DNA of 64,000 nucleotides from Sulfodiicoccus acidiphilus (GCF_003967175.1 NZ_AP018553.1:1178001-1242000), one strand, 5' to 3'. Positions 45,433 to 56,295 are shown, counted from the stretch's first letter. Numbers and translations are program-made. The notes: a model not told the origin generated them from the sequence alone.

Positions 45433-46347
45433 GTGCTGCACGTGGTGGCAGGGGGAGCGGGATACATTGGAGGACACCTCACAGATAGGCTACTTGAGAT
45501 GGGGGAAGACGTCTTAGTATTGGACGATATGTCTAGCGGAAATTACTTCAGGGAAGGGGCCAAGTACCTTAAGGTGGACCTCCGGTTTCCCATCTCCTTA
45601 GAACTTCCTAGGGGGTTCGTACTCTACAACCTCGTGGCAAACCCAGACGTGAGAACTTCGATGTACCAAGTTGAAGAACACTTCGAGAGGGACGTTAAGA
45701 CCGCTCTCAACCTAATGGAGTTCGCCCTAAAGAGTGGAGCTTCGAGGGTCGTGTTCACTTCGTCTAGCACGGTATACGGAGAGACCGACAAGTTCCCTAC
45801 TCCAGAGGACCACCCCCTCAAACCGGTCTCTAACTACGGACTCTTCAAGGTAGTTGGCGAGCAGCTCTGTGAGTTCTACTCTAGGAATTACTCTCTTCCT
45901 TGCGTCGTCCTCAGGCTGGCCAACATAACAGGGGGAAGGACCTCCCATGGCGTAGTGGTAGACTTCGTGAGGAAACTTAGGAGAAATCCCGCAACTCTAG
46001 AGATCTTGGGAGACGGAAGACAGAGGAAGAGTTACCTCTACGTGCAGGATTTGATCGAAGCGATCCTGAAGCTCTCCTCGAGCGAATCGGGTAGCTTCGA
46101 GGTATTCAACGTCGGAAACGAGGACTGGGTGACAGTAGAGGAAATAGCAAGGATAGTGGAGGCCGAGATGAATTTGAGCCCTAGGCACGTTTACCTGAAT
46201 CGATTCGAGGGGAGGGGTTGGCCGGGAGACGTGAGGCTGATGTTACTGAGCGTCGAGAGGGCCAAGTCCAGAGGTTGGAAGCCTACCATGAGTTCGGCAG
46301 GAGCCGTTAAGAAAGCTGTGAGGGACCTGCTGGACCTAGGGATCTAG
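45433..46347 (+). CDS. NAD-dependent sugar epimerase/dehydratase, GalE-like
   Basis: 304 residues, extended SDR. NAD motif GGAGYIGGHL (8-17), the SSSTVYGE segment, and catalytic YGLFK (YxxxK, about 133-137). The C-terminal region VFNVGNEDWVTVEEIA is typical of UDP-glucose 4-epimerase and related nucleotide-sugar enzymes. Substrate not determined. GTG start immediately after the TatD stop. Confidence 0.87.
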   Translation: MLHVVAGGAGYIGGHLTDRLLEMGEDVLVLDDMSSGNYFREGAKYLKVDLRFPISLELPRGFVLYNLVANPDVRTSMYQVEEHFERDVKTALNLMEFALKSGASRVVFTSSSTVYGETDKFPTPEDHPLKPVSNYGLFKVVGEQLCEFYSRNYSLPCVVLRLANITGGRTSHGVVVDFVRKLRRNPATLEILGDGRQRKSYLYVQDLIEAILKLSSSESGSFEVFNVGNEDWVTVEEIARIVEAEMNLSPRHVYLNRFEGRGWPGDVRLMLLSVERAKSRGWKPTMSSAGAVKKAVRDLLDLGI

Positions 46348-46481
46348 GGAGTTCCAAGGTTTTGTGAGTCACAGACACTAACCCATTCCTAAGGGTAATC
46401 GATCCCATTTGCCCGTATCCAAATAGTAATACCATATTTTGGGATCAAATTCATGGACCCCAGTTCTAGTTATATAATACG

Positions 46482-46493
46482 ATAAATATTTAT
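46482..46493. promoter_or_regulatory. Perfect palindrome over the TATA region of the winged-helix regulator
   Basis: ATAAATATTTAT is a perfect 12-bp palindrome inside CGATAAATATTTATACG, centred about 30 bp before the GTG at 46518. It coincides with the expected TATA position, which would let a dimeric regulator compete with TBP. Suggests autoregulation. Confidence 0.45.
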
Positions 46494-46517
46494 ACGACAA
46501 TTGAATCCACTATTATA

Positions 46518-46931
46518 GTGAAAAGCATGGAAGAATTCCCTAACGTACCCTTCGAGGGGGTGCGGATAAAGCTCCCCTCAGGGAAAGATGCCAACCTTGT
46601 GGACATCCTGTCCTTCTGCTACGGACTCTCGGAAACCGATATAGTAGTTCTATTGAACTTGATAAAGGGGCAACCTCGAGGGACGGAGGAGATAGAGGGA
46701 CAGCTCAAGCTAAGCAAGGCTTCCATAAACAGGAGCTTAAACAAACTTCTAGAGATGAACCTTGTCATGAGGATAAAGGAGACTGGAAACAAGGCCGGGA
46801 GGCCTAGGTACCTCTACAGAGCGAGGAACTATGAGGAACTTAGGGAGAAGATAACCAACGATATAAAGGAATGTTCAGCCAAGATGGAGGGGCTCATACA
46901 GACTGTACTTAGGGGCAACGACCAGCACTGA
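46518..46931 (+). CDS. Winged-helix transcription regulator, Lrs14/MarR-like
   Basis: 137 residues. The N terminus VRIKLPSGKDANLVDILSFC is followed by a wHTH (GTEEIEGQLKLSKASINRSLNKLLEMNLV), a basic wing (NKAGRPRYLYRA) and a C-terminal dimerisation helix. Size and layout fit Lrs14-type regulators of Sulfolobales, which control biofilm and motility genes, but the subfamily is a guess. GTG 46518 fits the TATA region for a leaderless mRNA; ATG 46527 is an alternative. Confidence 0.7.
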   Translation: MKSMEEFPNVPFEGVRIKLPSGKDANLVDILSFCYGLSETDIVVLLNLIKGQPRGTEEIEGQLKLSKASINRSLNKLLEMNLVMRIKETGNKAGRPRYLYRARNYEELREKITNDIKECSAKMEGLIQTVLRGNDQH

Positions 46932-46938
46932 AGTAGGA

Positions 46939-48873
46939 TTAGCCGAAGTCCTTGAACTTGACGGTGCCTTCCAAATAGAGTGTGGCGGAGAACTTAGTTC
47001 CCTTCCTAGACGTCAATCCCCTCACCCTCACCTCCTCCCCCGAGAAGAGTTGCATGATTTGCTTTTCCGTGAGTCTCTTACCGGCAACGGAAGACCACAC
47101 TAGGCTGCCGCAAGAGTCGCACTTCCAACCCCTTCCGAAGAACTGAACCTTCCCACCACACCTACACTTGATTTCCTCCCGTTTCACCTCGAATCTTGCC
47201 TGTTTCAATCTATCCAGCTCTTCCTTCACAAACTCTTTGATCTTGGCCATAAATTGATTATACCCGTCCTTTCCTAACCGAGCGAGGTAAATCCTCTCCA
47301 GTTCCCTCTCCCACTCTCCTGTCATTTCGGGACTCGACACCTTGCTGTCCCTTAGCTTGGCCACGAGCTCCCTGCCCTTCGGGGTGGAAACCAAGGTGCG
47401 GCGTTCCCTCTTCATGTAACCTCTGTCAAGGAGAGTCTCTATTATTGCTGCCCTAGTGGATGGTGTTCCGAGGGAAAGCCTCTCCATTTCCTTCAGTAGG
47501 GTAGATTCCGAGTACCTAGGAGGTGGCTCAGTCTCCTTCTCCTCCGCTTCCACTTCGAGATTCTCTACTTGTACCTCCGTTCTAGGTAAGTTCCCTGTGT
47601 TGTCCTCAGGTTCTCTGTAGAGGGACATCCACCCCATTTGTACGTCTCGTTTACCTTCGGAAAGAAAGTTTTCCCCTCCTAAGGAAGTGATTACGGTGAT
47701 CGAATGGTAGATGTGGTCATCCATGAATGCTCCCACGAACTTCCTGTACACCAAATCGTACACTTTCCTCTCCACCTCCTTCAGGTTGGCCGGGGGCCTA
47801 TCCAGGGGTATTATGGCGTGATGGTCAGTCAGCTTCGTCGAGTCGAACACCCTCTTTCCCACCCTGCTCACCTTTGATATCAGCTCTTCCTTTCCCAGTC
47901 GGGTTAGGACGTCTTTGACTAGCTGAACGTTGCTCTCCCCTAGGTGTCTGGCATCTGTCCTTGGGTAACTTATCACCTTGTAGGTCTCGTAGAGGGCCTG
48001 GGCGGCATCGAGCGTCCTCTTGGCGGAGAGTCCGTAGACGACGTTGGCTTCCCTCTGGAGGGAAGTGAGCGAGTGCAGTAGAGGGGGTTTAGACACCTGC
48101 TCCCTGAGCTCCACCGAAATTACCTTACCCTCCCTCACCTTCGAGAGCTTAGACGCCACTTCAGTGGCCTCTTCCTCATTGAGCTTGGCTATACCCTCCC
48201 TCATGAGGAGACCCTCGTAGATTCCTCCACTCCATCCGAATCTCCCCCTCACCACGAAATACTTCTGGGGCACGAAGGACTCCACAGCCTCGTCTCTCTC
48301 TACCACCAACCTGAGGGTGGGGGTCTGTACCCTCCCGACACTCCACACCTCTCGTCCCCCCGCCCTCAGGGTGACCAACCTTGTGAGGTTTATTCCAACC
48401 AACCAATCACTATGTTGTCTCGCTAGGGCAGAGTAGTAAAGGGAGTCGAACTCCTGCGAAGGCCTCAGCCTGGTGAACTCCTTTCTCACTACTTGAGGAG
48501 TCAAGGCCTCGGAAGTCCAGAGTCGGAGCACTTTCCCCTTGTATCCGATCTCCCTAAGTATCTCCCTCACTATCAGTTCACCTTCTCTCCCGGCGTCTCC
48601 GCAGTTAACTACGACTTCAGCCTTCTCGAGTAGCTTCCGCACCACCGAAAGCTGCTTCAGTTTGACACTTTTATATCTGAATTCCTCAGGGAAAATCGGA
48701 AGGTCCTCTAGACTCCACTTCTTGGGAGCTATGGAGTCGTCAATCTCGAAAAGGTGACCCAGGGCCCATGTTACTGTATACTCCCCAACTTGAATGTAGC
48801 CCTCCCTTTGGACGGGTCTGCCTAAAGCCCTAGCTATATCTCTCGCAACGCTAGGCTTCTCCGCGATGACCAC
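46939..48873 (-). CDS. topB: DNA topoisomerase III, bacterial TopB-like type IA enzyme
   Basis: 644 residues. Toprim domain with VIAEKPSVARDIA and the acidic GDAGREGELI. LVGINLTRL, VGRVQTPTL and the catalytic Tyr in ISYPRTD (about 305-311) follow. The C terminus has a CxC...CxxC zinc ribbon and a repeat-topo motif (LTEKQIMQLFSG...KFSATLYL). This C-terminal arrangement and the CDAGREGE-like Toprim are those of bacterial TopB rather than the archaeal topoisomerase III I would expect. It suggests lateral transfer or a second topoisomerase. Next to tRNA-Lys(TTT). Confidence 0.85.
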   Translation of the reverse strand: MVIAEKPSVARDIARALGRPVQREGYIQVGEYTVTWALGHLFEIDDSIAPKKWSLEDLPIFPEEFRYKSVKLKQLSVVRKLLEKAEVVVNCGDAGREGELIVREILREIGYKGKVLRLWTSEALTPQVVRKEFTRLRPSQEFDSLYYSALARQHSDWLVGINLTRLVTLRAGGREVWSVGRVQTPTLRLVVERDEAVESFVPQKYFVVRGRFGWSGGIYEGLLMREGIAKLNEEEATEVASKLSKVREGKVISVELREQVSKPPLLHSLTSLQREANVVYGLSAKRTLDAAQALYETYKVISYPRTDARHLGESNVQLVKDVLTRLGKEELISKVSRVGKRVFDSTKLTDHHAIIPLDRPPANLKEVERKVYDLVYRKFVGAFMDDHIYHSITVITSLGGENFLSEGKRDVQMGWMSLYREPEDNTGNLPRTEVQVENLEVEAEEKETEPPPRYSESTLLKEMERLSLGTPSTRAAIIETLLDRGYMKRERRTLVSTPKGRELVAKLRDSKVSSPEMTGEWERELERIYLARLGKDGYNQFMAKIKEFVKEELDRLKQARFEVKREEIKCRCGGKVQFFGRGWKCDSCGSLVWSSVAGKRLTEKQIMQLFSGEEVRVRGLTSRKGTKFSATLYLEGTVKFKDFG

Positions 48874-48988
48874 CTTGGAGCTCGTGGAGGATCCCTCGAA
48901 TAGCCCTATTCATAGGGAGCTCAAAAGCGTTGGGACATCATGTGAAGGAGAAGACAGGGTTAAATACGGGAAGTCAGTGTGAATAGAT

Positions 48989-49490
<502 letters not shown>

Positions 49491-50408
49491 GTGACGGAGT
49501 TTCTGCTCGTGGGCCTCGGATTTATATCTTCGGGAGTTGCTGAGCACTTGTCTAGGAGACATAACGTCACAATAACGTATAGGTCCCTAAATCCGGTGAA
49601 GTCGAAGTACGTCCAGAAGCTGGTGGGCAAGGCGAATGTACTTAGAGCAGACCCGCTTGAGTTGGCTCCCCTCGTCGAGAAGTCAGACGTGGTAGTGAAC
49701 TTCGTGGGGGAGGTGAGTGGTGAGGAGAGCTCTTTGAGAATCGCCAATGTGGAAGTTCCGCGAACTTTGGCCAGGATGACGCGAGGGAAGACTTTCGTCC
49801 ATCTGAGTGGTGCCACCTTGGGACAGACGGAGCGTGTGGTTAGGGAGGAAGAGACCCATGGGGTAGGTCTCAGTCCGTCCACCTCATTCGAGAGAACGAA
49901 ACTTGAAGGCGAGAGTGAGGTCCTTAGGGAGAATCCTAACTCCGTAGTGTTGAGACCCACCTTAGTTTATGGTACTAACTCTGCCCACATACAGTTCGTC
50001 ACCATGTACAAGCTGGTTAAGAGAGGGTTGGTCCCTAGGCTGTCGATAAGCTATATGCCAGTCTCAGTCACTTACATAGGGAGAGCAATAGAGATCATTG
50101 CGGAGTCGAGGCCCCAGAGATCCTACATGTACGCCACTGAGTGCGAGCCCGTATCCATAAACGACTTCTTCTCAGCCTTCGCCTCTGGGCTGAACGTTAA
50201 GTACTTCTCGTTACCCTTTCCGACCGAGGTCGCGAAGATCTTCCTCCCTCGTGAGATAAGGTCCCTCCTAAGGTACTCTGGAGTTAGGTTCTCCTGCGAA
50301 TCGATGAGGAGGTTGGTGGGGGACCTTAGGTTCAGAAGTGAGGAACTAGAGGAGAACGCCAGGTTCCTCAGGCAGTTAGATGCAGAGGGGATTCTGATTC
50401 CTACCTGA
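49491..50408 (+). CDS. Atypical SDR, NDUFA9/complex I-associated-like NAD(P)-binding protein
   Basis: 305 residues. Degenerate Rossmann motif VGLGFISSGVAEHL (7-20), VVNFVGEVSGEES, HLSGATLGQ, and the SFERTKLEGE segment in place of YxxxK, as in NDUFA9-like atypical SDRs. The C-terminal TYIGRAIEII segment is also family-typical. Role in respiration or quinone metabolism is inferred from the family. GTG start. Confidence 0.75.
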   Translation: MTEFLLVGLGFISSGVAEHLSRRHNVTITYRSLNPVKSKYVQKLVGKANVLRADPLELAPLVEKSDVVVNFVGEVSGEESSLRIANVEVPRTLARMTRGKTFVHLSGATLGQTERVVREEETHGVGLSPSTSFERTKLEGESEVLRENPNSVVLRPTLVYGTNSAHIQFVTMYKLVKRGLVPRLSISYMPVSVTYIGRAIEIIAESRPQRSYMYATECEPVSINDFFSAFASGLNVKYFSLPFPTEVAKIFLPREIRSLLRYSGVRFSCESMRRLVGDLRFRSEELEENARFLRQLDAEGILIPT

Positions 50409-51854
50409 CTATTTGTTGAGGCTTTGAGGTACTACCTGAGACTGGCTAGGCTCTGCCTGTCTGTTCTCCTTACCCCTCACTGCAGATAACACAGCTCCCA
50501 CTGCGAGTATTCCAATCGATATCAGAAAGGCAGCGTGCACTCCGGCCAGAAATTTCACTCCTATTCCGCCGACTAAGTTGCTGGTACCTAAGAACACCTC
50601 GAAAGCTACTGCCCGCGGTATCGCTAGGGACGCCACTGTTATGGCCAGTACGTAGCTGAGCAGAGTGCCCATGTTAGATAAGGTTCTCAATATACCCGAT
50701 ACTCCCCCGTAAAACCCGCGGCTGGCATTGGCCATCACGGCGCTGTTGTTGGCGGGGTAGAAGAGTGAGGAGCCCACTCCACCTACCACTGTGGCCAGAA
50801 CGATAGTTGCATATGATGTGTTAATAGTTAGTGTACTGTAGATGAACGCCGCTACCATCATGAGCAGTATTCCGATGGTAGCCGGAATCCTAGCCCCTAT
50901 TCTGTCCGCGAGTCTCCCCGTCCAAGGAGCTACTAAACTTGCAAGCACATAGCCAGGCACTAGAAGGAGGGAAGCCGAAAAGGGGGAGAGGCCCCTCACT
51001 CCCTGTAAATACATTATAAGGATAAACGCCGTGGCGAGGTATCCTGTACTCTGCATGAACGATGCGAGGAGGGAGCTTGTCAACACTCTGTTCTTGAAGG
51101 CCCTAAAGTCAATGGTTGGGTTGGGTACCCTGAGCTCTAGCAATGCGAACGGGAAAAGTAAGGCGACGCCAATTCCAGTAAACGAGGAGTTCAAGAGAGT
51201 TACTCCCTCTCCAGCAATGTCCGAGGCCCCGTAGGAGATGAGGGCCAAGGAGGTCGCCAAGAGGACTACTCCCCCTACATCCACTCTCCTCTTGATCCTT
51301 TCCTTGTCCTGCAATATCCTTAGACCCATTACTACCGCGGCGATCCCGATGGGCACGTTTATGTAGAAAATGTACCTCCACCCTACGAAAGTAGTTATTA
51401 TCCCTCCCAGCACTATCCCCAATATAGCTCCTACGTTCCACCCTATGGAGGTGTAGCCGTAGGCCCTTCCCCTCATGTTTGGGGGGTAATGATCCGCTAT
51501 GATCGCGCCACCATTAGCTTGCATCATTGATGCTCCCACCGCCTGGAGGCCTCTCGACGCTATGAGAAAAATGTCGGTGGGGGCCGCTCCACACATCGCT
51601 GAGCCTACCGTGAACACTAGGAAGCCCAAGTTGTATATTCTAGACCGGCCGTAGGAGTCACCTAGTCTTCCTAGTTGCGTTGTCATTACGGCGACGATCA
51701 GAATGTAGAGCAATATAACCCAGATAATAGTGAAAAGGTTGGAGTGCAAGGACTGGACTATGGTAGGTAAGGCTAGAATTACTATTGTTGTGTCAATAGC
51801 ACTCATCATGGTCCCGAGAAGGACAACTAGTAGAACCAAGTTGGTCCTGTTCAT
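50409..51854 (-). CDS. MFS transporter, DHA2-type multidrug exporter (14 TM)
   Basis: 481 residues with about 14 hydrophobic helices. The DHA2 motif [15 protein letters not shown] is at about 19-33, motif [14 protein letters not shown] at about 62-74, and the antiporter region motif follows. Exports drugs or small molecules with proton antiport. Stop is adjacent (1 nt) to the convergent SDR stop. Confidence 0.88.
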   Translation of the reverse strand: MNRTNLVLLVVLLGTMMSAIDTTIVILALPTIVQSLHSNLFTIIWVILLYILIVAVMTTQLGRLGDSYGRSRIYNLGFLVFTVGSAMCGAAPTDIFLIASRGLQAVGASMMQANGGAIIADHYPPNMRGRAYGYTSIGWNVGAILGIVLGGIITTFVGWRYIFYINVPIGIAAVVMGLRILQDKERIKRRVDVGGVVLLATSLALISYGASDIAGEGVTLLNSSFTGIGVALLFPFALLELRVPNPTIDFRAFKNRVLTSSLLASFMQSTGYLATAFILIMYLQGVRGLSPFSASLLLVPGYVLASLVAPWTGRLADRIGARIPATIGILLMMVAAFIYSTLTINTSYATIVLATVVGGVGSSLFYPANNSAVMANASRGFYGGVSGILRTLSNMGTLLSYVLAITVASLAIPRAVAFEVFLGTSNLVGGIGVKFLAGVHAAFLISIGILAVGAVLSAVRGKENRQAEPSQSQVVPQSLNK

Positions 51855-52006
51855 AGGTCCATCCTACCTTACCCTAAATTAAAAACAGATCGATGTGATG
51901 CCTAATCTAATTTAGGACAAGGACACTTAGGTCGACCACCAAACTTAAGTTCAGTCGTGTTCAACTTCCTCTGCTAACTTATTTCCCAGTTCGTGGAGTG
52001 TAAACC

Positions 52007-52813
52007 GTGATAGTTCCAGAGGAGAGGGTGAGGCTAGGAATAATAGGTGGTTCGGGCTTTTACGACCCAGACTTCCTTAGTAGGACCAAAGAAATCAAAG
52101 TCTATACTCCCTATGGTGAGCCGAGCGACATGATCACCGTGGGGGAAGTGGAGGGGGTGAAAGTTGCGTTCATTCCGCGCCACGGTAGGGGCCACAGGGT
52201 ACCTCCCCACAGGATAAACTATAGGGCCAACGTATGGGCTCTCCACCAGTTAGGTGCAAAATGGGTTGTCTCGGTCTCAGCAGTTGGTAGTCTTAGGGAA
52301 GATTACAGGCCTGGTGACTTTGTTGTTCCAGATCAGTTCATCGACATGACCAAGGGAAGGAGCTATACGTTCTTCGACGGGCCGGTAGTGGCTCACGTTT
52401 CCATGGCTGACCCGTTCTGTGAACACCTTAGGCAACTCCTCATAGAAGCTGGAAAGGCAATGAAACTACAGATTAGAGAAAAAGGGACGTATCTGTGCAT
52501 TGAGGGACCCAGATTCTCCACTAGGGCTGAGAGCAGGGTCTGGAGAGAAGTATTCAAGGCCGACTTAGTGGGAATGACATTGGTTCCAGAAGTGAATCTG
52601 GCTTGTGAGGCGGGCCTATGTTACGCTTCCCTAGCTGGAATAACGGATTACGACGTCTTCGCCGAGAAACCCGTCACAGTAGAGCAGGTAGAGAACGTGA
52701 TGAAGGACAACACCCAGAAGGCTAAGGAGATCCTCAGGGTCCTAGTACGTGAGCTACCGCCTGAGCCAGAGAGGTGTGGTTGTTGCGCCTCCCTCAAGAA
52801 TTCCACGATCTGA
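52007..52813 (+). CDS. mtnP: S-methyl-5'-thioadenosine phosphorylase
   Basis: 268 residues. Begins [11 protein letters not shown], has the phosphate-binding [18 protein letters not shown] segment, [11 protein letters not shown] and [15 protein letters not shown]. The C-terminal CGCC (257-260) contains the CxC motif known from thermostable Sulfolobus MTAP II. Recycles MTA from polyamine synthesis to adenine and methylthioribose-1-phosphate. Confidence 0.94.
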   Translation: MIVPEERVRLGIIGGSGFYDPDFLSRTKEIKVYTPYGEPSDMITVGEVEGVKVAFIPRHGRGHRVPPHRINYRANVWALHQLGAKWVVSVSAVGSLREDYRPGDFVVPDQFIDMTKGRSYTFFDGPVVAHVSMADPFCEHLRQLLIEAGKAMKLQIREKGTYLCIEGPRFSTRAESRVWREVFKADLVGMTLVPEVNLACEAGLCYASLAGITDYDVFAEKPVTVEQVENVMKDNTQKAKEILRVLVRELPPEPERCGCCASLKNSTI

Positions 52814-53511
52814 GCTCCTTGCGGGTCGGGAACCTTGGAGTGAGGAAGCCTAGGACTATAGTCTTCTCCCAAGAGATGGAACTCCCGGCCTTTGTCGCAG
52901 CGCGGGCCGCCGCAACCGCGGGGTACAGGCTGCTAGTCCTCGAGCTCTTCGAGTTCCTTTTCTCCGTTCTACCTTACGTTGAGGTTGATGGCCCGATCCT
53001 TATCCTCCTCAGGGGCGACGACCCAGAGGTAAAAGGGTCCATGAACGCCATGAGGGAGGATCACGAGATCCTGAGTTGTACCAAGGAACTGGGGGGACTC
53101 TGCGACGTGTCGCTCTCCCTCTCTCTAACTCAGTTGTTTCTCTCTGGACAGGACGGCTACAGAGCCAAGAGACTGCTGGAAGAGGTTCAGCACTTGGAGG
53201 ACTTGGACTCGTGGGGGGAGTCTAAGGTCGCTACCATTCCAGCGCCCTCCGCGGTGGTTTTGTCGCCTGTTCTCAGGCCCGCCAGGCGGACTGTGGCTAG
53301 GTATTCTGGACTGGAGACCTTGGAAATGGGAGATCTTCCCCCTCGAGGCTCCGTACTCATCTATACTGGAGTGGACTCTCACTTAGCCAAGAAAGAGCTC
53401 TCCCTCAGAGGACAGTACTACTACCCGCTCCTTCTTGACGTCGACCCGATCCTCGCACCAGTCTACGCTGCCATTGTTGCGCTAAAACTTCCAAAACTTA
53501 ATAAACGGTAG
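52774..53511 (+). CDS. Hypothetical protein, possibly SIS-like
   Basis: 245 residues. The alternating hydrophobic strands and helices ([22 protein letters not shown]..., [13 protein letters not shown]) look like an alpha/beta sugar-isomerase type fold, but no signature is certain. The GTG at 52774 overlaps mtnP by 40 nt; TTG at 52780 or a later start is possible. Lies 37 bp before the polyprenyl synthase start and is probably cotranscribed with it and mtnP. Confidence 0.55.
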   Translation: MWLLRLPQEFHDLSSLRVGNLGVRKPRTIVFSQEMELPAFVAARAAATAGYRLLVLELFEFLFSVLPYVEVDGPILILLRGDDPEVKGSMNAMREDHEILSCTKELGGLCDVSLSLSLTQLFLSGQDGYRAKRLLEEVQHLEDLDSWGESKVATIPAPSAVVLSPVLRPARRTVARYSGLETLEMGDLPPRGSVLIYTGVDSHLAKKELSLRGQYYYPLLLDVDPILAPVYAAIVALKLPKLNKR

Positions 53512-53548
53512 GGAGGATGAGTGCTCGTAGCGGAGTGGGTGTTAGAGT

Positions 53549-54388
53549 TTGAGTACGATACAGGACTACTGGTTGTCCAGGAGGAAAGTCATAGACAGGC
53601 TGGTGGAGGAGTTCCTGAATAGAAACAGGGAGTGGGAGCATGTGGACCTGACGAGGTACATACTAAAGGACGGAAAGAGACTTCGTGGGGTGCTTATGAT
53701 GCTCTTCTCAGAGGCACTTGGGGCGACAGAGGAACAGAGCTCAAAGGGGGCGTTGGCGGTGGAAGTGCTGCACGCGGCCTCCTTGGCCTTAGACGACATA
53801 GTGGACGGGGACCTAGAGAGGAGAGGAGACAAATCGGCCTGGGTCGTGTTCGGCAACAGGAGGGTCATTCTACTCAGTAACTATCTCGTTCCCTTGGCCT
53901 TGAGGTACATAGAGTCCTACGGTCCGGACGCCCTCAGTACCAGTCTGAAGTTGTGGCTTGACACCGCCGAGGGGGCGCTGAAGGACCTCTACGGTAGGGC
54001 CGAGGACTACTTTAAGGTGATTGAGCTAAAGACCGCAAGTCTTTTCAAGCTCTCCATGGTCTTGGCCGCCTACTCCTCTAGGAGGGAGGAGCTAGTGGAC
54101 GAGATGATGACAACGGGAAGCCAACTAGGTTCCATCTACCAGCTCGTGGACGATTACGTAGACTTCGTGAGATATAGGAGGGGCCAGATAAAGGAGTTGG
54201 AGGGCAGTGCTCTCTACCTTTACCAATATACTGACGGCAACCCAGAGGAGATCGTGAACCAAACTGTGGCCAAACTCAAGGAATCCTATGAGCAGGAGAT
54301 AAACCGTATACACTTCCCAGCTAGGTACCACCAGTTAATTAGAGGTCTCCCCGACCTTTTGATGGCGGCAATGTTAAGTGAGATTTAG
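53549..54388 (+). CDS. Polyprenyl (geranylgeranyl-type) diphosphate synthase
   Basis: 279 residues. First Asp-rich motif DDIVD (82-86) and second DDYVD (201-205) coordinate Mg-diphosphate. KDGKRLRG (40-47) binds the allylic/IPP substrate. Makes C20 or longer isoprenoid chains for archaeal ether lipids or quinone tails; small residues before the first motif leave chain length open. TTG start. Confidence 0.88.
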   Translation: MSTIQDYWLSRRKVIDRLVEEFLNRNREWEHVDLTRYILKDGKRLRGVLMMLFSEALGATEEQSSKGALAVEVLHAASLALDDIVDGDLERRGDKSAWVVFGNRRVILLSNYLVPLALRYIESYGPDALSTSLKLWLDTAEGALKDLYGRAEDYFKVIELKTASLFKLSMVLAAYSSRREELVDEMMTTGSQLGSIYQLVDDYVDFVRYRRGQIKELEGSALYLYQYTDGNPEEIVNQTVAKLKESYEQEINRIHFPARYHQLIRGLPDLLMAAMLSEI

Positions 54389-54840
54389 TCGTAGAGGTGC
54401 AGTGCGTAGAAAAGTCCTTCGTCCCTCTTCATCGGGGTCAACTTAACCTTTGCTCCCACCCTTAGCTTCCCCTTATCGCCCACGACCCAGGCCAATACCT
54501 TAAGCTCGTCTTTAGAGAGCTCCGCCACACCTACGACGTAGTCCTGAAATGCCGCAAAGGACTTCGGTTTCACGTTCACTATAGTGTACGTCAGAAGCTC
54601 TCCATAGGGATCTGGCTCGAACCACTCTAGCTCTCCTGCTCCGCACTCGCTACACCAAGCCTGAGGAGGGAAGTACTTAGCCCCGCACTCCCTACACCTA
54701 GTCGCGAGAACCTTGCCCTGTTCGAGCCCCTCGAAGAACCTCCCTAATCTGCCCACTGGAACCTCGTACTTGAGTCTGAGTTCCCTGAGGTCCTTCAGTA
54801 GGAGATCTCCGCTCCTCTTATCTCTAACTAAGTAATCCAC
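54385..54840 (-). CDS. DUF35 OB-fold/zinc-ribbon protein partner of thiolase
   Basis: 151 residues. Rubredoxin-like zinc ribbon CRECGAKYFPPQAWCSECG (about 52-70), then an OB fold (YGELLTYTIV...). DUF35 proteins form channelling complexes with thiolase and HMG-CoA synthase in archaea. 3 nt downstream of the thiolase gene. Confidence 0.9.
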   Translation of the reverse strand: MDYLVRDKRSGDLLLKDLRELRLKYEVPVGRLGRFFEGLEQGKVLATRCRECGAKYFPPQAWCSECGAGELEWFEPDPYGELLTYTIVNVKPKSFAAFQDYVVGVAELSKDELKVLAWVVGDKGKLRVGAKVKLTPMKRDEGLFYALHLYD

Positions 54841-54843
54841 GCC

Positions 54844-56019
54844 TCACACCTCGTAGATGGTCACGTAGGCGTAGTGACCAGTTCCTCCCACGTTGTGGGT
54901 GAGCGCCCTTCCGTTTCTGATGTCAGCCTGTCTACCCTTTTCAGCCTTCCTGAGGAGCTGCTTTGTTGCCTCCACCGCCATAGCTACACCTGTTGCTCCT
55001 ATCGGGTGTCCTTTCGCCTTAAGGCCCCCGTCAAGATTAACGGGTATCCTTCCCCCAACTTGCGTCTGGCCATCCCTAAGGAGCTTAATCCCTTCACCCC
55101 TCGCAGCGAAGTTCAGGTCCTCGTAGGCCATTACTTCAGCAACGGTGAAGCAGTCGTGAACGGTGGCAACGTCTAGTTGTCTCCACGGGGAAGAATGGTC
55201 TATTCCAGCGGATGAGTAGGCCTGTCTAGCGGCCTCGACAGACGCCTCCAGGGAGGTGAAACTCTTCCTCCTGCTCAGGTTTGATGTACCGTTCGCAGCG
55301 CCGAGTCCAGTGACCCAGACGGGGGTGTCGGTGAGCCTCTTGGCAACATTCGCTGACGCTAGGACTACGGCTGCAGCGCCGTCTGTGATAGGCGACGAGT
55401 CCAGAAGCTTCACTGGCCACGCGACGTACTTGCTCCTCATCACCTCCTCTACAGTAACCGGGTTCCTGAACTGAGCGTACGGGTTGTATTGTGCGTAACC
55501 GTGGTTCTTCACCGACACTAGGGCAAAGTCCTCCTCCCTAGCATCGTACTTCTTCATGTAGGCAGTCTGGTGGAGAGCGTAGTAGCCTGGGAACGTTAGA
55601 CCGAAGAACTCGTACTCCCACTTGTAATTGCCGGCCCTCCCTATCAGCTCCACAGCGGTCTCGGTGTCGACCTCGTGCATCTTCTCCACTCCTAAGGCCA
55701 GTACTACGTCAGCTCTTCCTGACGCTATCATCGAGTAGGCAGTGTGAATGGCGGAGCTTCCGCTCGCACAGGCAGCTTCTACCCTCAGAGTCGGCACGTT
55801 GCTCACACCTAAGGCCTCTCCACTTACTACAGCAGGTAACTCCTCTGAACTCCACATTCCTACGTTGGAGACCACAAGTCCCCTCACGTCCCTTCTCTCC
55901 AAGCCTGCTGAGCCTATGGCTTCATGCCCTGCCTCCCACGCTAACTCCTCCAACGAAGCGTCGGTTCTTCTCCCGAACTTAGTAAGCCCGTAACCAACGA
56001 CAGCGACCTTCCTTTCCAT
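54844..56019 (-). CDS. Thiolase (acetyl-CoA acetyltransferase/SCP-x type)
   Basis: 391 residues. Nucleophilic Cys in EAACASGSSAIHTA (about C84), GGLKAKGHPIGATG (about 335-348) with the active-site His, and a terminal NVGGTGHYAY in place of the bacterial CxG motif, as in archaeal thiolases. With DUF35 it likely feeds acetoacetyl-CoA to the mevalonate pathway or acts on other beta-keto acids; no HMG-CoA synthase lies next to it here. Confidence 0.9.
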   Translation of the reverse strand: MERKVAVVGYGLTKFGRRTDASLEELAWEAGHEAIGSAGLERRDVRGLVVSNVGMWSSEELPAVVSGEALGVSNVPTLRVEAACASGSSAIHTAYSMIASGRADVVLALGVEKMHEVDTETAVELIGRAGNYKWEYEFFGLTFPGYYALHQTAYMKKYDAREEDFALVSVKNHGYAQYNPYAQFRNPVTVEEVMRSKYVAWPVKLLDSSPITDGAAAVVLASANVAKRLTDTPVWVTGLGAANGTSNLSRRKSFTSLEASVEAARQAYSSAGIDHSSPWRQLDVATVHDCFTVAEVMAYEDLNFAARGEGIKLLRDGQTQVGGRIPVNLDGGLKAKGHPIGATGVAMAVEATKQLLRKAEKGRQADIRNGRALTHNVGGTGHYAYVTIYEV

Positions 56020-56295
56020 AGTACTTCCTCTGTTGAGTGGCTATTAGTTTTATCTTAAATTGGGGTTGAGAGCATAGGTTCCTCGAGAACGAGGTGACGG
56101 ATAGTCTCTATTTGTGGAAGGATTTTATTCTAGAAATAAAAGAATAAATTAGTCAACTTAAGACTGGAAGAGCTGGTTTCGCATTCTAAGACAGAGGTTC
56201 GCGCCCGCAGAAGGCGAATTATCCACGACCTTATCGTTCACAGAACGGTTCCAGAGAGCCGAATAACTGAAATCGAAGTACGGACTACCCCGAGC
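56020..56295. other. Gene-free stretch between thiolase and nfeD genes
   Basis: Contains an AT-rich tract (ttttattctagaaataaaa) with dyad symmetry near 56130. No coding potential seen. Confidence 0.3.
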
